A DNA stretch of 64,000 bases from positions 1 to 64,000 of the forward strand of contig JAPDRO010000027.1 of assembly GCA_030247885.1 (NCBI GenBank), read 5' to 3'. The stretch is from Taxawa tesnikishii (nom. ined.) (taxonomy: Eukaryota > Ascomycota > Dothideomycetes > Dothideales). A model generated the notes under the pieces. The model had not been told where the DNA came from and ran no database searches. It was given only the letters and a program-made list of their open reading frames with translations. Below are positions 23,549-34,480 of the stretch, one piece after another (position 1 is the stretch's first letter; the number at the start of each line of letters is the position of its first letter). A program made the translations under genes and the position numbers.

Positions 23549-26400
23549 ATGGCACACGTTAACAATGTATCCGTTGACAATCACGTCTTCCTTGAACCAA
23601 GTTCTAGCCACTCAAACCATACGGCTCTCTCGAGAAGATCCGACAACTACCGACGCAACTATCGGGCATGTGAGCTTTGCCGAAGGAAGAAGGTACGCTG
23701 TGACCTGGGTGACTTGAGTAATCCTCAACCTCCTTGCGCCAAGTGCAAGCGGGAGAAAAAGATTGCATGTTTGCACCTGGTCTATCAAATCGAGCTGGCA
23801 GAGCTCGTGAGCGCAAGAGTGCGTATGCGCTCCACTCAAACATCTGCTTAATCGAGTCCGTTGACGTCCGGCGGTTAGATCGTCTCAGTACCCCGCTGCC
23901 CTCCACACCAGAAGAGCGAGGAGGATCAGTCACATCACAGAGGCAAGAACAACATGAGTTTGGTGACACATGGGTGGATGCTTCCGCTCTGGAAACAGCA
24001 TCCAACATTTCTCGTCAAGCAACAGTCAATCAATCCGCCGGCAATGCCTCCGAGCATCAGTCGGACCTACTGTCCTCAGGCTCAGGTCTAACAACAACCA
24101 ATGCTCCAATCTCTCAAAGCCTAGTGGAAACCGTGGTCCGCGACGATACCGATGCGTTACATCTTTTGTTCGACGTCGCTTTGCGTCGCGTTCATCAGAA
24201 AGACCAACCGTCTGCTCCAGATGTTGAAACAAACCCACAGCCAAACGATGACTATCGAGATCAGGAGTCGGCTGGCTCCACAGCCTTGAATAGTGCATCT
24301 CTGCCCCAGTCCGGAGCTCCACTCAGCGCAGATCCCAGCACGATTGCAGACCGGGAATTGTACGGAAGGCTCCCCGCTTAGATCCAGAACAAGTAGCATT
24401 ATGGTCTCATTTTCCGCCTTGCTCACAACGTTTTCTAAGTCCGGCAGAAGTGGTGGCTTACCTAGACTTGTCTGTCGTGACCCAACCGAAGGACCGACGA
24501 TATGCTGACTAAGCTCCAGCTTCTACACTGTGTTGAATAGGCAAATGCCAATTCTTAGTAACTGGTTCCATGGCAAAGCCAACCATAAAGCGCTGTTGAT
24601 GGAAGAGCCTGTCCTTTGTTGCGCCATTCTTACAGTTTCGTCACGGTTTTTAGTCTTGCCCGGGTACGACGGACGCTCTCGAGGTCATCTCTTACATGAT
24701 CACTTCTTTAAGTATGTTCAGGAAGGTATTCAGGATCTTCTTTGGGGCTGTCCATTGGGACTTGGGAATGGGATGACCTTAGTAGGAGCTATCGAGAGTC
24801 TCATTCTTTTGACACAGTGGGTACGACACCATCTATGTCCTGTGCACAGATCTTGAATGTTTAATGATCTGTAGCAACCTCGGGGATTGTACATGCAGAT
24901 GTCTCTGTTTGGTTGGTCACGTGCAGCTACGGTTTCCGACGATACGCTTTCTAGGCTTGGTGACGATCAACATGGTATGTTGTTAAGAATCATGCAGATG
25001 AGGCTTGATCGGAACTAAACAATAAAGATGTCGCAGGCCCATCCGCCATGACATTGGCTTTACGTTTCGACATGATGTGCTGGTAAAGAAACCCTCTTGC
25101 AGCAAGTTGAGAAGGCTAACCCATTACCAGGCGCCTCACTAACTTAGCAGTGGCTTTAGCATTCGAGGGCGGACTTCTCACGGAGAACTACGGAATAAAA
25201 ATGCGACAAGAGACAGCCCCGGAAAAGATTTTCGATTGTCCCACATCCTGCAGATATTGTACATTTACTCATCGCATCTGTCTATGCGTTTGAAACGACC
25301 AAACCCTCTCGAAGATATCCCTGTATCACACCTGAAGCAACTAGTCGCTTCATCAACTGCCGTGCAACTCAACGGACAACGCTCGGAATGGCCCACGATA
25401 CTCCATGGATGGCTTGACCTAGTTGAACTTGGGCGTGTGGCAAACCGAGCATTGCACTCACTGCACGCAAGCACTCTCAACATGGCAAAAGATGGCAGAC
25501 ATGATGGTGTGATGCACCACTTCGCTCAATCTGTGTCGCAGTGGTGGCAGGGGTTCCAGACCATGAACGGTGTGTAGTTATTCCAGCGATTTCACCGGCA
25601 TCGACTAACAGCAATCGTAGTGCCGAAGCCCTTTTACTGCAACATGGAAGTGATGTACCATTACCAGAGAATACTCATCTACTCCGTTGGCTTGCAACCT
25701 CTTCTAAAATCTACATCGCAGCAGACTTCATGGCAGCTTGAAAGAACTTGTCAACACAGACCAAAAGACCACAGACTGCTTCAAGAGGTACGCTTTAGGT
25801 GTTGAGAATATCATGTCGACGACTAAAGCGAGCGTTCTTCTACAGGTGAAGCACAGTTGCTGCAGGGTCTACGCAGTGATCATTGAGATGGAACGGATAG
25901 CAGCCTTGCGGACAATCACCACCCCGTTATTGATGCGCCTGATCACCATATGTATGTTCGGGCTCAAAGTAAGCTATCACGACATCCATACGATGGCATC
26001 CGATTGATTGATACAGGTTGTTGCATCAAACGAGATGGACAATGGCGATCTTCTCACGCTCCTGTCGATGGCAATCTCTGCCCTCCGACAGTCTGCTGTT
26101 GATGACCTCCACCCTGCTGGCCATTATGCTGAAATGCTTGAGCACCTGGCGCAAAAGGCCGAGGACCGTTCCCGAGTTGCTCATGAACGACCGGATGTCG
26201 GCAACACGACTTTGCCTGACGATGTCGATCATGTTGAGCAACCCAGGAGTGGAGCCGCCCCGGCTTGTGGGGAATATCTTCCCGTCGAAAATATTGATTC
26301 GAACGTCCCGGATAATTGGGATGAGTGGCTGGCTTTTCAACTCGACCCTACCTTCACGTCCGTCGGAGACCTGGATTTGACGGGCACAATCCAGATCTAA
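23549..26400 (+). CDS. Zn(II)2Cys6 transcription factor (several frame breaks)
   Basis: A nuclear regulator, probably of the surrounding cluster. The N-terminus has the binuclear zinc cluster [11 protein letters not shown]...[11 protein letters not shown] followed by the sixth Cys; spacing is C-x2-C-x6-C-x11-C-x2-C-x6-C if one base is missing near 23,760. A middle homology region follows ([27 protein letters not shown]). GT-AG introns fit at 24,470-24,519, 24,821-24,874, 25,570-25,620 and 25,969-26,016, with others around 24,974-25,131. Further one-base losses fit near 24,372-24,375 (CCCC) and 25,230 (TTTT). The region 25,735-25,900 is harder to follow and may carry real damage. The stop is at 26,398-26,400. 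I estimate about 750-800 residues. Confidence 0.75.
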
Positions 26401-26599
26401 AAGAGTCCGGGGTCTTTCCTGGAAGAGATCATTGATTATGTGGAGCACTAGGTTTGGTGGCTAATGCAACGGGCTTCGCGATGAGTGACGGACCAAAGAG
26501 CGAAGTCAAATATGCCGTGGTCAGAGGGTTCCATCTCCAGGCGGCGGATGTAGCAGCAGGAAGAGGGCGTCTTTGCCGGTATGATCCACCGTATATTGA

Positions 26600-28099
26600 G
26601 CCTATCTCTGTGCAGATGAGACATCCGAAAAGACCAGAGGCACATCAGGAAACAACACTGATTCCCGCCAGGCGATAGCTGAAACTTCATGGATTGTCTT
26701 CGAGCATTCCGCTTCCTGTCCACAGTGAACACAAGCAAGTTCACAGTTGCCATTTTGCCTCTGGCCAAAGAATTCAAAAAGACACAAACACTACTGCTTA
26801 TCTGGTTTCCTTCAGCGTCCTTTTCTTGGGGTTTGGTAATCTCTTGTGGGTGACTGTGCTTCGCACTCTGGGACAACGACCGACATTTTTGCTGGCCATG
26901 CCCCTGTTGGCAGCCGCGAATGCATGGTCTGCTAGAGCTGAGAGTTTCGGTCCTCTTTTGGCGGCCACCATCGTGGGGTCTCTAGCTGCTGGAGGCGGAG
27001 AAGCTCCGATCTCCGCCGTCGTGGCGGATCTCTTTTTTGTGCAGGAACGTGGCACCATGATGATGATCTTCCACCTGGCCTTGTCTGCTGGTTTTTCCAT
27101 CGGACCTGCAATGAACGCACCTCTGGCACAACACGTGGGCTGGTGCTAGATTTGTGGTTGGATCTCCATCGCAAGCGGCGCAGCGTGGATTGTAGGCATC
27201 TTTACCATCCGTGAGACGGCTTACTATCACCGGAACGTCGACCTTCTCCGGTCCGAACATGGTGCGAAAAGAGGATTCACGCAATTGTTGAGTGTCCGCT
27301 CTGGCTACAATACGAATTCGAGCATATTTACTGCCCTTTACAACGATCTGGCTGTTATCTCGTACCCGGCCATCCTGTGGGCCGGCCTCACTATCGAAGC
27401 CTTTGTCGGATGGTATGTCTTTTCAATGCCCAATAGCTGGATTCACCAAACTCACGTCCGTATAGGGATATCGTTGTGCAGGTCACTGCGGCTCGACGCC
27501 TCGCCGTCGCACCCTATTCTTTTACGTTAACTGACATTGGGCTCTACTCGCTAGCAGACTTCATAGGCGCCCTTGTTGCCATGTTCTTCGGTGGTCGGCT
27601 TATCGACAGGATCTCTAACACCATGACCGAAAGATCTCATGGACGGCGTGAAGCAGAATACCGTCTTCCTGGTTTGATTGTACCTGCTATAAATGGTCCT
27701 ATGGGTATCCTCATCTTCGGCCTTTGTCTGGCTCACAAAGTGCCTTGGATTGGTTCGGCGTTCCGCTTTGGTATGCAAGGCTTTGGACTTACTGCGGCGA
27801 GCAACGTGCTAGTCACTTACGCTGTCGATCCCTATTTGCCATTCGCAGGAGAAGCTCTAGTGATTGTCTTCCTTATTCGAGGTGTTAGTGGATGTCTTCT
27901 GCCTCTCTACTGCTACGACTGGATCGTCGCTGCTGGCATGTCGAATACTTTTGGCCAGATGGCGGCGGTGCAGTACTTCTTGATCTTGATCGGAATTGTG
28001 TTCGCCTACTACGGTAAGCATATCCGGAACTGGACCGCAAGCTACAGCCCTCTTGAGCATGTTTCAAGCTATCAACGGCTATTTGTTGTTGGAGGCTAG
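26600..28099 (+). CDS. MFS transporter, damaged
   Basis: A plasma-membrane 12-helix major facilitator, likely exporting or importing the cluster's compound. Membrane segments are clear from about 26,730 (SKFTVAILPLAKEF) to 28,060, with LLAAANAWSARAESFG, a VVADLFFVQERGTMMM loop and the late GMQGFGLTAASNVLVTYAV helix typical of fungal drug/polyamine-type MFS proteins. One intron, 27,413-27,465, is well supported. Frame losses of one base fit near 26,680 and 26,770, in A runs. A TAG codon at about 27,147 interrupts the conserved Gly-Trp region and is a substitution, not an indel, so it may be real inactivation. The start is uncertain because the first 100-150 bp cannot be read cleanly. Confidence 0.72.
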
Positions 28100-28560
28100 T
28101 AAAGCGAGGCTCTCAGAATATACTATCTAGGCGTAAAGGTCATACATGTTAGTATAGGCTTTTCGTAACTTCATTTACGGGGTAACAGATTAGCCTAGGT
28201 AGTGAACTACTTAATATCTAACCTTCTAGCTTTGTTAGTTATTCACGTACCGCAATAACAATATAATTAGAATCTAAACTACCAGATAAGTTCTGGAGTA
28301 GTTTTTATCCTCGTCTTCGACTACTTCTTCGGGTAGCCGCTTACGTAGCCGTCTACAGGTCTTTTCCTTTACTATAGCTACTTCCACTTTCCTCACTATC
28401 GTATTGCACTATCCAAAGTCCCCATGGTCGTGAAGCGGTGTCGATCGTATCCTGTGATTGTGGCTGCGCGCCATCCCTGGCTATACAACTGACAGACATA
28501 GCTCGTGAACAAACATAGTAAGGCTCCTGTATGTACACATACACACGCAGTAGCATGCGA
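28100..28560. other. Intergenic region, no gene seen
   Basis: The part from about 28,110 to 28,380 is CTA/TAG-rich and could be a small repeat remnant. The rest is the 3' side of the persulfide dioxygenase gene. Confidence 0.45.
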
Positions 28561-29570
28561 TCAAACTTTGAGACCATCTGGGACAGTGACAGGGATAGAC
28601 AGTATCACTGTGTTCCCATTGCCCGCAAGGGGGAACCTGCCGCCAAGGATATTCACTTGTAAAGACTGGTGCAGTAACTTTGGACTTTGCAGGCCCTTAT
28701 CCCTTGCGGTACGCAACCTGATGAAATCCTCCTCCTTCGTGCCGCTTCTAACATGTTTGTTGTACGCGCGATGCTCTTCAACAGTCGCAAACGGCCTCGG
28801 TTTCCCTCCTTCCCCATCAACATCGCGGTCGAGTGGCGGGTAGTCGTGACCAGTATACAATTTGAAATGACCCGGAAGCGAAAGCAGCGATTGTATCGAG
28901 GCCCAGAGCGCGCTGGCGGAGCCATTGGGAAAGTCTGTCCTTGCGGAGCCAACGTCGGGGTTGAAGATGGAGTCACCTACGAAGACGTTGTTCCCAATGA
29001 CGTATCCGAGATGGTCTGGGGTATGACCCGGCAAGCCTAAGACTTTGGCCCGGATGGAGCCGATGGAGAAAGCGTCACCGTCTTGAAACGTTTCGTCGAA
29101 AGCGCCGCTGACTTGGGAAGGGAAATGCCGTATTGGGGTGCCATGGCGGCCTGGATCCGGGAGGTACCCAATCCGATACCGATGGCTGGAACGAGAGGCT
29201 GCATGGCTGACAGACTTACTTTAAGATAATGAGACGCGGTAAGATGGTCCGCGTGCACATGCGTTTCCAGCAGCCGTTCAACGAGGTAGTTGTGTTCTGT
29301 GATTACTGACAGAAGTGAGTCGGCGGATTTGGTTCCGATGCTGTAACTAGTCGAATCGAGGTCTAAGACAGGATCGATAATCACTGCCCGCTTGCTTTTG
29401 CTGTCGGCGATGATGTACTGCCATGTGCCCGTGGTTGGTTCGTAAGAGCTGTGCACGATCGGCTCATTGATAGCCGTCGTGTTCTGAGAGCGGCGGTGTT
29501 GATCACAGAAAGTACCTAGAGCGGACACCCTGTGGTTACCAGCCAGGCCGCGTCTGAGTATTGTGTTCAT
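28561..29570 (-). CDS. Persulfide dioxygenase, ETHE1/Blh-like metallo-beta-lactamase fold
   Basis: A mononuclear-iron enzyme of the MBL fold that oxidises glutathione persulfide to sulfite; normally mitochondrial. Motifs in order: THVHADH, PGHTPDH, GDSIFNPDVGSARTDFP and YTGHDYP, together giving the metal ligands. The start is the ATG at 29,568-29,570, giving an N-terminus with Arg and no acidic residues (MNTILRRGLAG) that fits a mitochondrial presequence. One frame change near 29,120, at TTTCCCTTCCC, fits a single missing C; no credible intron explains it. It lies downstream of sulfide:quinone oxidoreductase on the same strand, the enzyme that makes its substrate. Confidence 0.87.
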
Positions 29571-30001
29571 GGATCTGGTCAGAGAAGGGAAAAGCAATAG
29601 AAGGTCTCGTTTGGGCGACTTGGTTGGGAGTTGATGCTTCGATCTGTGTTCTTGCAGGGTAAACCACGAGCTTTTGACACTGATGACCGCAATGGTTCGG
29701 TCGGAGATGTGCCGTGGGGAAGTCAGCACATTCGCCGACCTTGCGGCTTGCTCTGCAAGGAACGGCGACCTCAACCAAGCCGCATCTTCGGAACTGTGTC
29801 ATCCCCGTCTTAAACGCCCAAGAGTCGATTGCGGTTGTTTTACAGACCCTTCGAGGCAAGTCAGCCATACAGATCTGTAGGAGAAGTACAAGATCGATAA
29901 CGTATGCAGTTGTGACGCGCCTGATTGTCTGTTGATAACAGACTATCGATTTATTCAAGAAATGCATCAAGCGTAATACACAGACGAGTCCTATGCCCGT
30001 C
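29571..30001. promoter_or_regulatory. Gap between the two sulfide-oxidation genes
   Basis: 430 bp holding the persulfide dioxygenase promoter and the sulfide:quinone oxidoreductase 3' end. No further gene or clear motif is seen. Confidence 0.5.
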
Positions 30002-31363
30002 TCATCTGATCCAGCCCTTAGGCCCGCCCCAAGTGCCCTTGACCATATTATTGTAATACACCCATGGAAAGAAGTCCTTCTTCAAATGGTAGAACGCGCG
30101 TCGGGGAACTGCCTGATCAATTCCCAGCCAGCCAAACGACTCTTTCGGCACGCCACCGTACTTGAACTCGGCAAGAAGAACTTTACCGTACTCTGTCAAC
30201 AACGGGCACGAGGTGTAACCGTCATACGTTGTCTCGGGCTCCTTGCCATCCAAGCATTGCAGCAGGTTGCGAACTAGGACAGGTGCTTGTGAAGTGATGG
30301 CTGCCGCCGTTTTGGCCGTTGGCAGGCTTGAAGCATCGCCAGCAGACCAGACATTGGAGTACTTCTTGTGGCGAGTAGTACCCTCGTCGACGTCGACGTA
30401 GCCAGCCTCATTCGCAATCACACTGTTCTTGACAAACGCATGAGGTCCCATCTTTGGGACGACGTGCAAAAGATCAAAATGCCTCGTGACCTGCCCTTGC
30501 CCGTCCGAACGTTCAAAGATTGCCTTGTTGCCCTCAACAGCGACAAGATCGTGCTGGAAGAGGCCTTCGACACCTCTCTCATGTCGCAACTCATCGAGCT
30601 TGTTGCTGTAATTGGCAACAGCAAACATAGTGGGAAGTGGAGTTGCAAAGGTTATGTCGATCGGCGAGCCGGAGGGGTTGTTGTAGCTGTACAAGCCTGC
30701 CCGCTTCCAGTAATCCAGCGCGAGCCACATGATTTTCTGCGGAGCGCCTCCGCATTTGACAACGCCCATCGGTTGCGTGAAGATGGCGGTACCTTTCTGG
30801 AATTCTTTGATTGTGCTGAAGACTTTGTCGCAAGTATCGTAGCCGTAGATAGAAGACACTGGAGTACTGGGATTGGCTAGTGCCTCGGAAAGACCCTTGA
30901 TTCGATCATAGTCGGTGTGATTGATGCCGGGCGCAACGATGAGGTGCTCGTAGCTGACCTTATCGCCATTGCTTAGAGTGACAAAGTTCTCTTCAGGGGA
31001 AAAAGTATCCACACCATTGTTGCAGAGCTTGAGCTTGGGATCCAGCAAGCTGTCCAACGGTCTACGGAGCTCCTGTTTGGTTTTGAGACCGCCGCCGACC
31101 AGAGTCCATCCAGGCTGGTAGTCGTGATACGCCGAAGGGTCGACAATAGCGATGTCGTCTTGAGTGAACCTTCCGGAACGAAGAAGCTGATGGCTGATAG
31201 TGAGACCAGCGCTACCACCGCCAATCACCACAATCTTATGACTCTGAGAGGCAGGGTTCACCGGTGATATTGTCGCAAAGCTCCGGGAAACGGGAAGACA
31301 CTCTGCAGTGATGGCCGAGCGACCAGCAGCACGAGCTGTCCACTTCACACCCCTGCTAAACAT
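30002..31363 (-). CDS. Sulfide:quinone oxidoreductase, mitochondrial
   Basis: A 453-residue FAD enzyme of the mitochondrial inner membrane that oxidises sulfide, passes electrons to ubiquinone and yields persulfide; the fission-yeast homologue is hmt2. The frame is intact. Seen: a presequence (MFSRGVKWTARAAGRSAI), the FAD-binding VVIGGGSAGLTISHQLL, a conserved catalytic Cys in VVKCGGAPQK, the second nucleotide-site region, the FAD site near VWSAGDASSLPTAKTAAA, and the conserved tail YTSCPLLTEYGKVLLAEF. The ATG at 31,361-31,363 is chosen because the longer frame begins with GTG and lacks family similarity. No intron is present. It precedes the persulfide dioxygenase on the same strand. Confidence 0.95.
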   Translation of the reverse strand: MFSRGVKWTARAAGRSAITAECLPVSRSFATISPVNPASQSHKIVVIGGGSAGLTISHQLLRSGRFTQDDIAIVDPSAYHDYQPGWTLVGGGLKTKQELRRPLDSLLDPKLKLCNNGVDTFSPEENFVTLSNGDKVSYEHLIVAPGINHTDYDRIKGLSEALANPSTPVSSIYGYDTCDKVFSTIKEFQKGTAIFTQPMGVVKCGGAPQKIMWLALDYWKRAGLYSYNNPSGSPIDITFATPLPTMFAVANYSNKLDELRHERGVEGLFQHDLVAVEGNKAIFERSDGQGQVTRHFDLLHVVPKMGPHAFVKNSVIANEAGYVDVDEGTTRHKKYSNVWSAGDASSLPTAKTAAAITSQAPVLVRNLLQCLDGKEPETTYDGYTSCPLLTEYGKVLLAEFKYGGVPKESFGWLGIDQAVPRRAFYHLKKDFFPWVYYNNMVKGTWGGPKGWIR

Positions 31364-32322
31364 GGCGATAGTGAGGGAAACGAGACTGTGTTCGGGGAGA
31401 AAACGCAGATTGACAGAAGGCAGTGTTGGAGAGAAAACCCTCAATCTCACCGACGCCGCTCTGGCCCGTGTCAGCCGAACCTCAGATGACTGTGGATAAT
31501 GCGGGGTCTACGGTCGGTCTCCGAGTCACCGATGAGCGTGGATGGTGAGCGCTCACTGATCAAGGTCGCCGATGATTGAAGGCTCAAGTCTGCCTTTGTC
31601 CACTGGTCCTCTATGCACTGCTGCACTCCCGACGCCAACGCCAACGCCAACGCCAAAGCCAACGCCAAAGCCAACGCCAACATTAACATCAACAGCGCGA
31701 AAAACTTTGCAGTCAATTTTCGATGTTCCTCCTCGTGGACTGGAATCCGGGGTAGTGGTTTGCTTCGTTTGCACAGCCCGTGACCCGTAACCAGTAAACA
31801 GTAACCCGTAACCAGTAACCCGTAACCGTTCATGACACGGATGTGCATGAGCACCAAACCGTGTTCTTTGACTTGGAACTGCAACGCATTAGGGAGGTGC
31901 CACGGGGCCCTAGTCCCTTCTTCTTTCTCCACTCCCAACTTCTCCAAGACATGTCGCGGGTTAGTGGCAGTGCACGCAAAACGTGAGTGTGACGGTGTGA
32001 GTGTGACGGTGTGAGTGTGACAGTGTGGTTATGAGTGTGAGTGTGAGTGTGAGTGTGAGTGTGAGTGTGAGTGTGAGTGTGAGTGTGAGTGGTAGAGTTT
32101 GACTCACCTCGGCAACCCCGCGGCTCATCCACTCGGCTGCGGGCAGGGACTTCGATAGCTAGGCGTTCAATCTCTTGAGGGGCCTTCCAGAGGTGAGCTA
32201 TCTCGAGCCTACTGTAGGGATCTTCCACAAACTAGCTAGGTTTCTGGATCAACACATCGCAGAACAACGCTTACTCCAGTCGCTCTTCACCTCCAGGAAA
32301 ACGGGCACTCGAGAACTGCAAC
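31364..32322. repeat. Intergenic region with three microsatellite types
   Basis: No gene. It contains a CCAACG/CCAAAG hexamer array (about 31,632-31,682), a GTAACCC/GTAACCA heptamer array (about 31,782-31,828), a 14-bp GAGTGTGACGGTGT repeat (31,984-32,026) and a (GTGAGT)n run of about ten units (about 32,031-32,091). The part after 32,100 is the promoter side of the GFA-family gene. Confidence 0.85.
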
Positions 32323-32905
32323 ATGGCTCCCAACTTCCCTCTCGGAGGTGAGGATATGTCTTCACAAGACAAGGCTACCGCAACCTGCTACTGCGGCGCC
32401 GTGCAGCTATGCTTCGTGCGTTCTCACCTCCTCTATCTTCAATACTCCTCCCCATTTTTCATCACTAACCTGTCAGTGTCACCAGCCCACCTCGGGCCAC
32501 GACCTGATCGACACCTTCATCTGCAACTGCACCGACTGCCGCAAAATCACTGCCAGCATGTTCGCCTCCAACTTCATCGTCCGTAGCTCCGCGGTTCAAC
32601 ACACCCGCGGGCAGGGCAAGCTCACCAAGTTCGCGCAAAACAAGACCATCGCTACGGGTAATACCATGGAAAACCACTTCTGCTCCGTCTGTGGCACTTT
32701 GATGTATAGAATTAGCAGCGGCGCGTCGGATTGTCTGGTGATGCGGATCGGGACAGTAGATGATTTCGAGCTTCACGAGACAAAACTAAAGCCGAGAATT
32801 GAGCAATTCGCAAAGGACCGTGTCGCTTGGTGCAAAGGAGGTGGGGGCATTGAACAGAAGCATGGTAACTATTATACCTTGGGTGCGGACGCATCGAAGT
32901 TGTAA
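32323..32905 (+). CDS. GFA-family (glutathione-dependent formaldehyde-activating enzyme-like) zinc protein
   Basis: A small cytosolic zinc protein of about 173 residues. The family includes glutathione-dependent formaldehyde-activating enzyme and centromere protein V; most fungal members have no proven reaction. Exons are 32,323-32,415 and 32,477-32,905 with a 61-bp GT-AG intron in phase 0. Zinc ligands are visible as CYCGAV, CNCTDCRK and FCSVCGT, the usual three Cys clusters. Complete, with an intact frame. It carries an N-terminal extension (MAPNFPLGGEDMSSQDK) of no known role. Confidence 0.9.
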
Positions 32906-34480
32906 GCGTTGCATCCGTGCAACAACAGACAACAACTTGCGTTTCCGGAACGCTTACAGCACGTGAGAATCCACGTGCGTTGACATCGAGCATCTTGGGT
33001 GATAGGTTGGAAGTTCATTTTGAGGACCAATATCGTTAATTGATGGACGTTATGACACAGAAACCTTTAGGATAGTTGAATCACAGAATCTCCTCTAGGA
33101 TACTCAAGCAGCATTTGCACAGTCAACCATCTCTCCAATGGGTGCAATACGTCTAGTCGGCTCGAACTCGTCTCATCTGATACTTGTGGTTACAAGGTAA
33201 GATTAACCCAAGGCGCCAAGGCAATCCAGAAATTCCTTTCTGCCATTCGAACAAAAGCAGCTAGATCGGATGCTGTCCATTTTTATTATGGGATGTAGTG
33301 TTCAGATTCACGGGTAGCTATATGTTTAGCTGTCGGAGGAAGTTGACCCGGATAGGATTGGGGCGTATCAGTTGCTGGTGATGGATCCAAGACCTACACT
33401 ATCGATCTAAACCTACCCAGTGGTTCGAGAATTGCAGTGGCATTCGCGCGGCTCTCTACAATGCCTGCTCGAGGCTAGGTTAGATGGAATGCTGCCTTGT
33501 TGTCGATCGGGCTCAGCCAACGATCTACCAGATGCCGTGATTCCAACTAGAATTGCTCGACGTGGTCCCGTTCAGCGACACTTTCAGTGCTGTTTCGCGG
33601 TTTTGCTGCTTTTGTCGTGTCCCCACCTTTCAGTCGTGGAGGATGTGAGAAGGTAGAGTGGATGGCTGTTGAATTGTGGTGTAGGTAAGTTCCAAGTACC
33701 ACTCCTGTTCTTTGACTCACTTGTGCAGCGCTTGCGTGTACAACAACGCGTGAGTGGTATGCGGCCGATGCCAGCAAAGATGTGAAGTTCGTGGCCAACA
33801 GTTAGAAGGGCTTGCAGGCTTGTTAATCGGGACTGATGCGGCTAGGACGGTTCAGTAATGCTGAGCCATTGGGTAGGTGGGAATCCTGGTACGTCTCATG
33901 GCATGTTGTGTGAATAACAGTGTGCTCGGAGTGGGCAATGTGAGTAGCTGGCAATGCGTGCTGGCAAAAAAATGTTATAGACGCGTCGGGGGTCTGATTG
34001 TTGGGCATCTGATCCGTTCGATGCCCAACGATGGGCAATGATCTATGCACAGTCCACATCACCGCAGTCCCTACAACAATTTTCATTACCCTGCAGTATC
34101 AGAGTACGTGCAGCACGTTACACGAACCAAATCATCTCAACGTTTCTACATAAGTACTTGTTCAAACTCGCCTATGCTCTCAGGCCTGGCAGTTGACAAG
34201 AGTCTACGGTTACCTTTTTGGTATGGGCTATTTATTTTAAACGTCTTCACGATTATGCTCTTGGAGAAATCAGACCGGATAGTATGCAGTCCATTGATCG
34301 TCTTGCTAGTAGCGTCTATAGTGGGGATCGGATCCGTGGACTAGGGATTGGACCCGTCGGCTGGGGAGTTGGCAATTTCCGGCGCTTTGGGAAACCTGGT
34401 ATAGGCCTAATAACAAGTTTCGGATGCTGAGTAGGAAACACATACGAATTACTTAGCACGGCTCGTCAACTTTGCACGCA
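32906..34480. other. Intergenic region, no gene seen
   Basis: 1.6 kb without a convincing open frame, repeat or RNA gene on either strand. Small open frames are low in protein-like pattern. Confidence 0.55.

Noticed and set aside
29140-29225. Intron in persulfide dioxygenase at GTAAGT
   Set aside because: The only matching acceptor gives about 34 bp and destroys the conserved PAIGIG frame; reading through keeps it.
30368-30880. + strand open frame opposite sulfide:quinone oxidoreductase
   Set aside because: Antisense shadow; the minus frame is an intact enzyme of known family.
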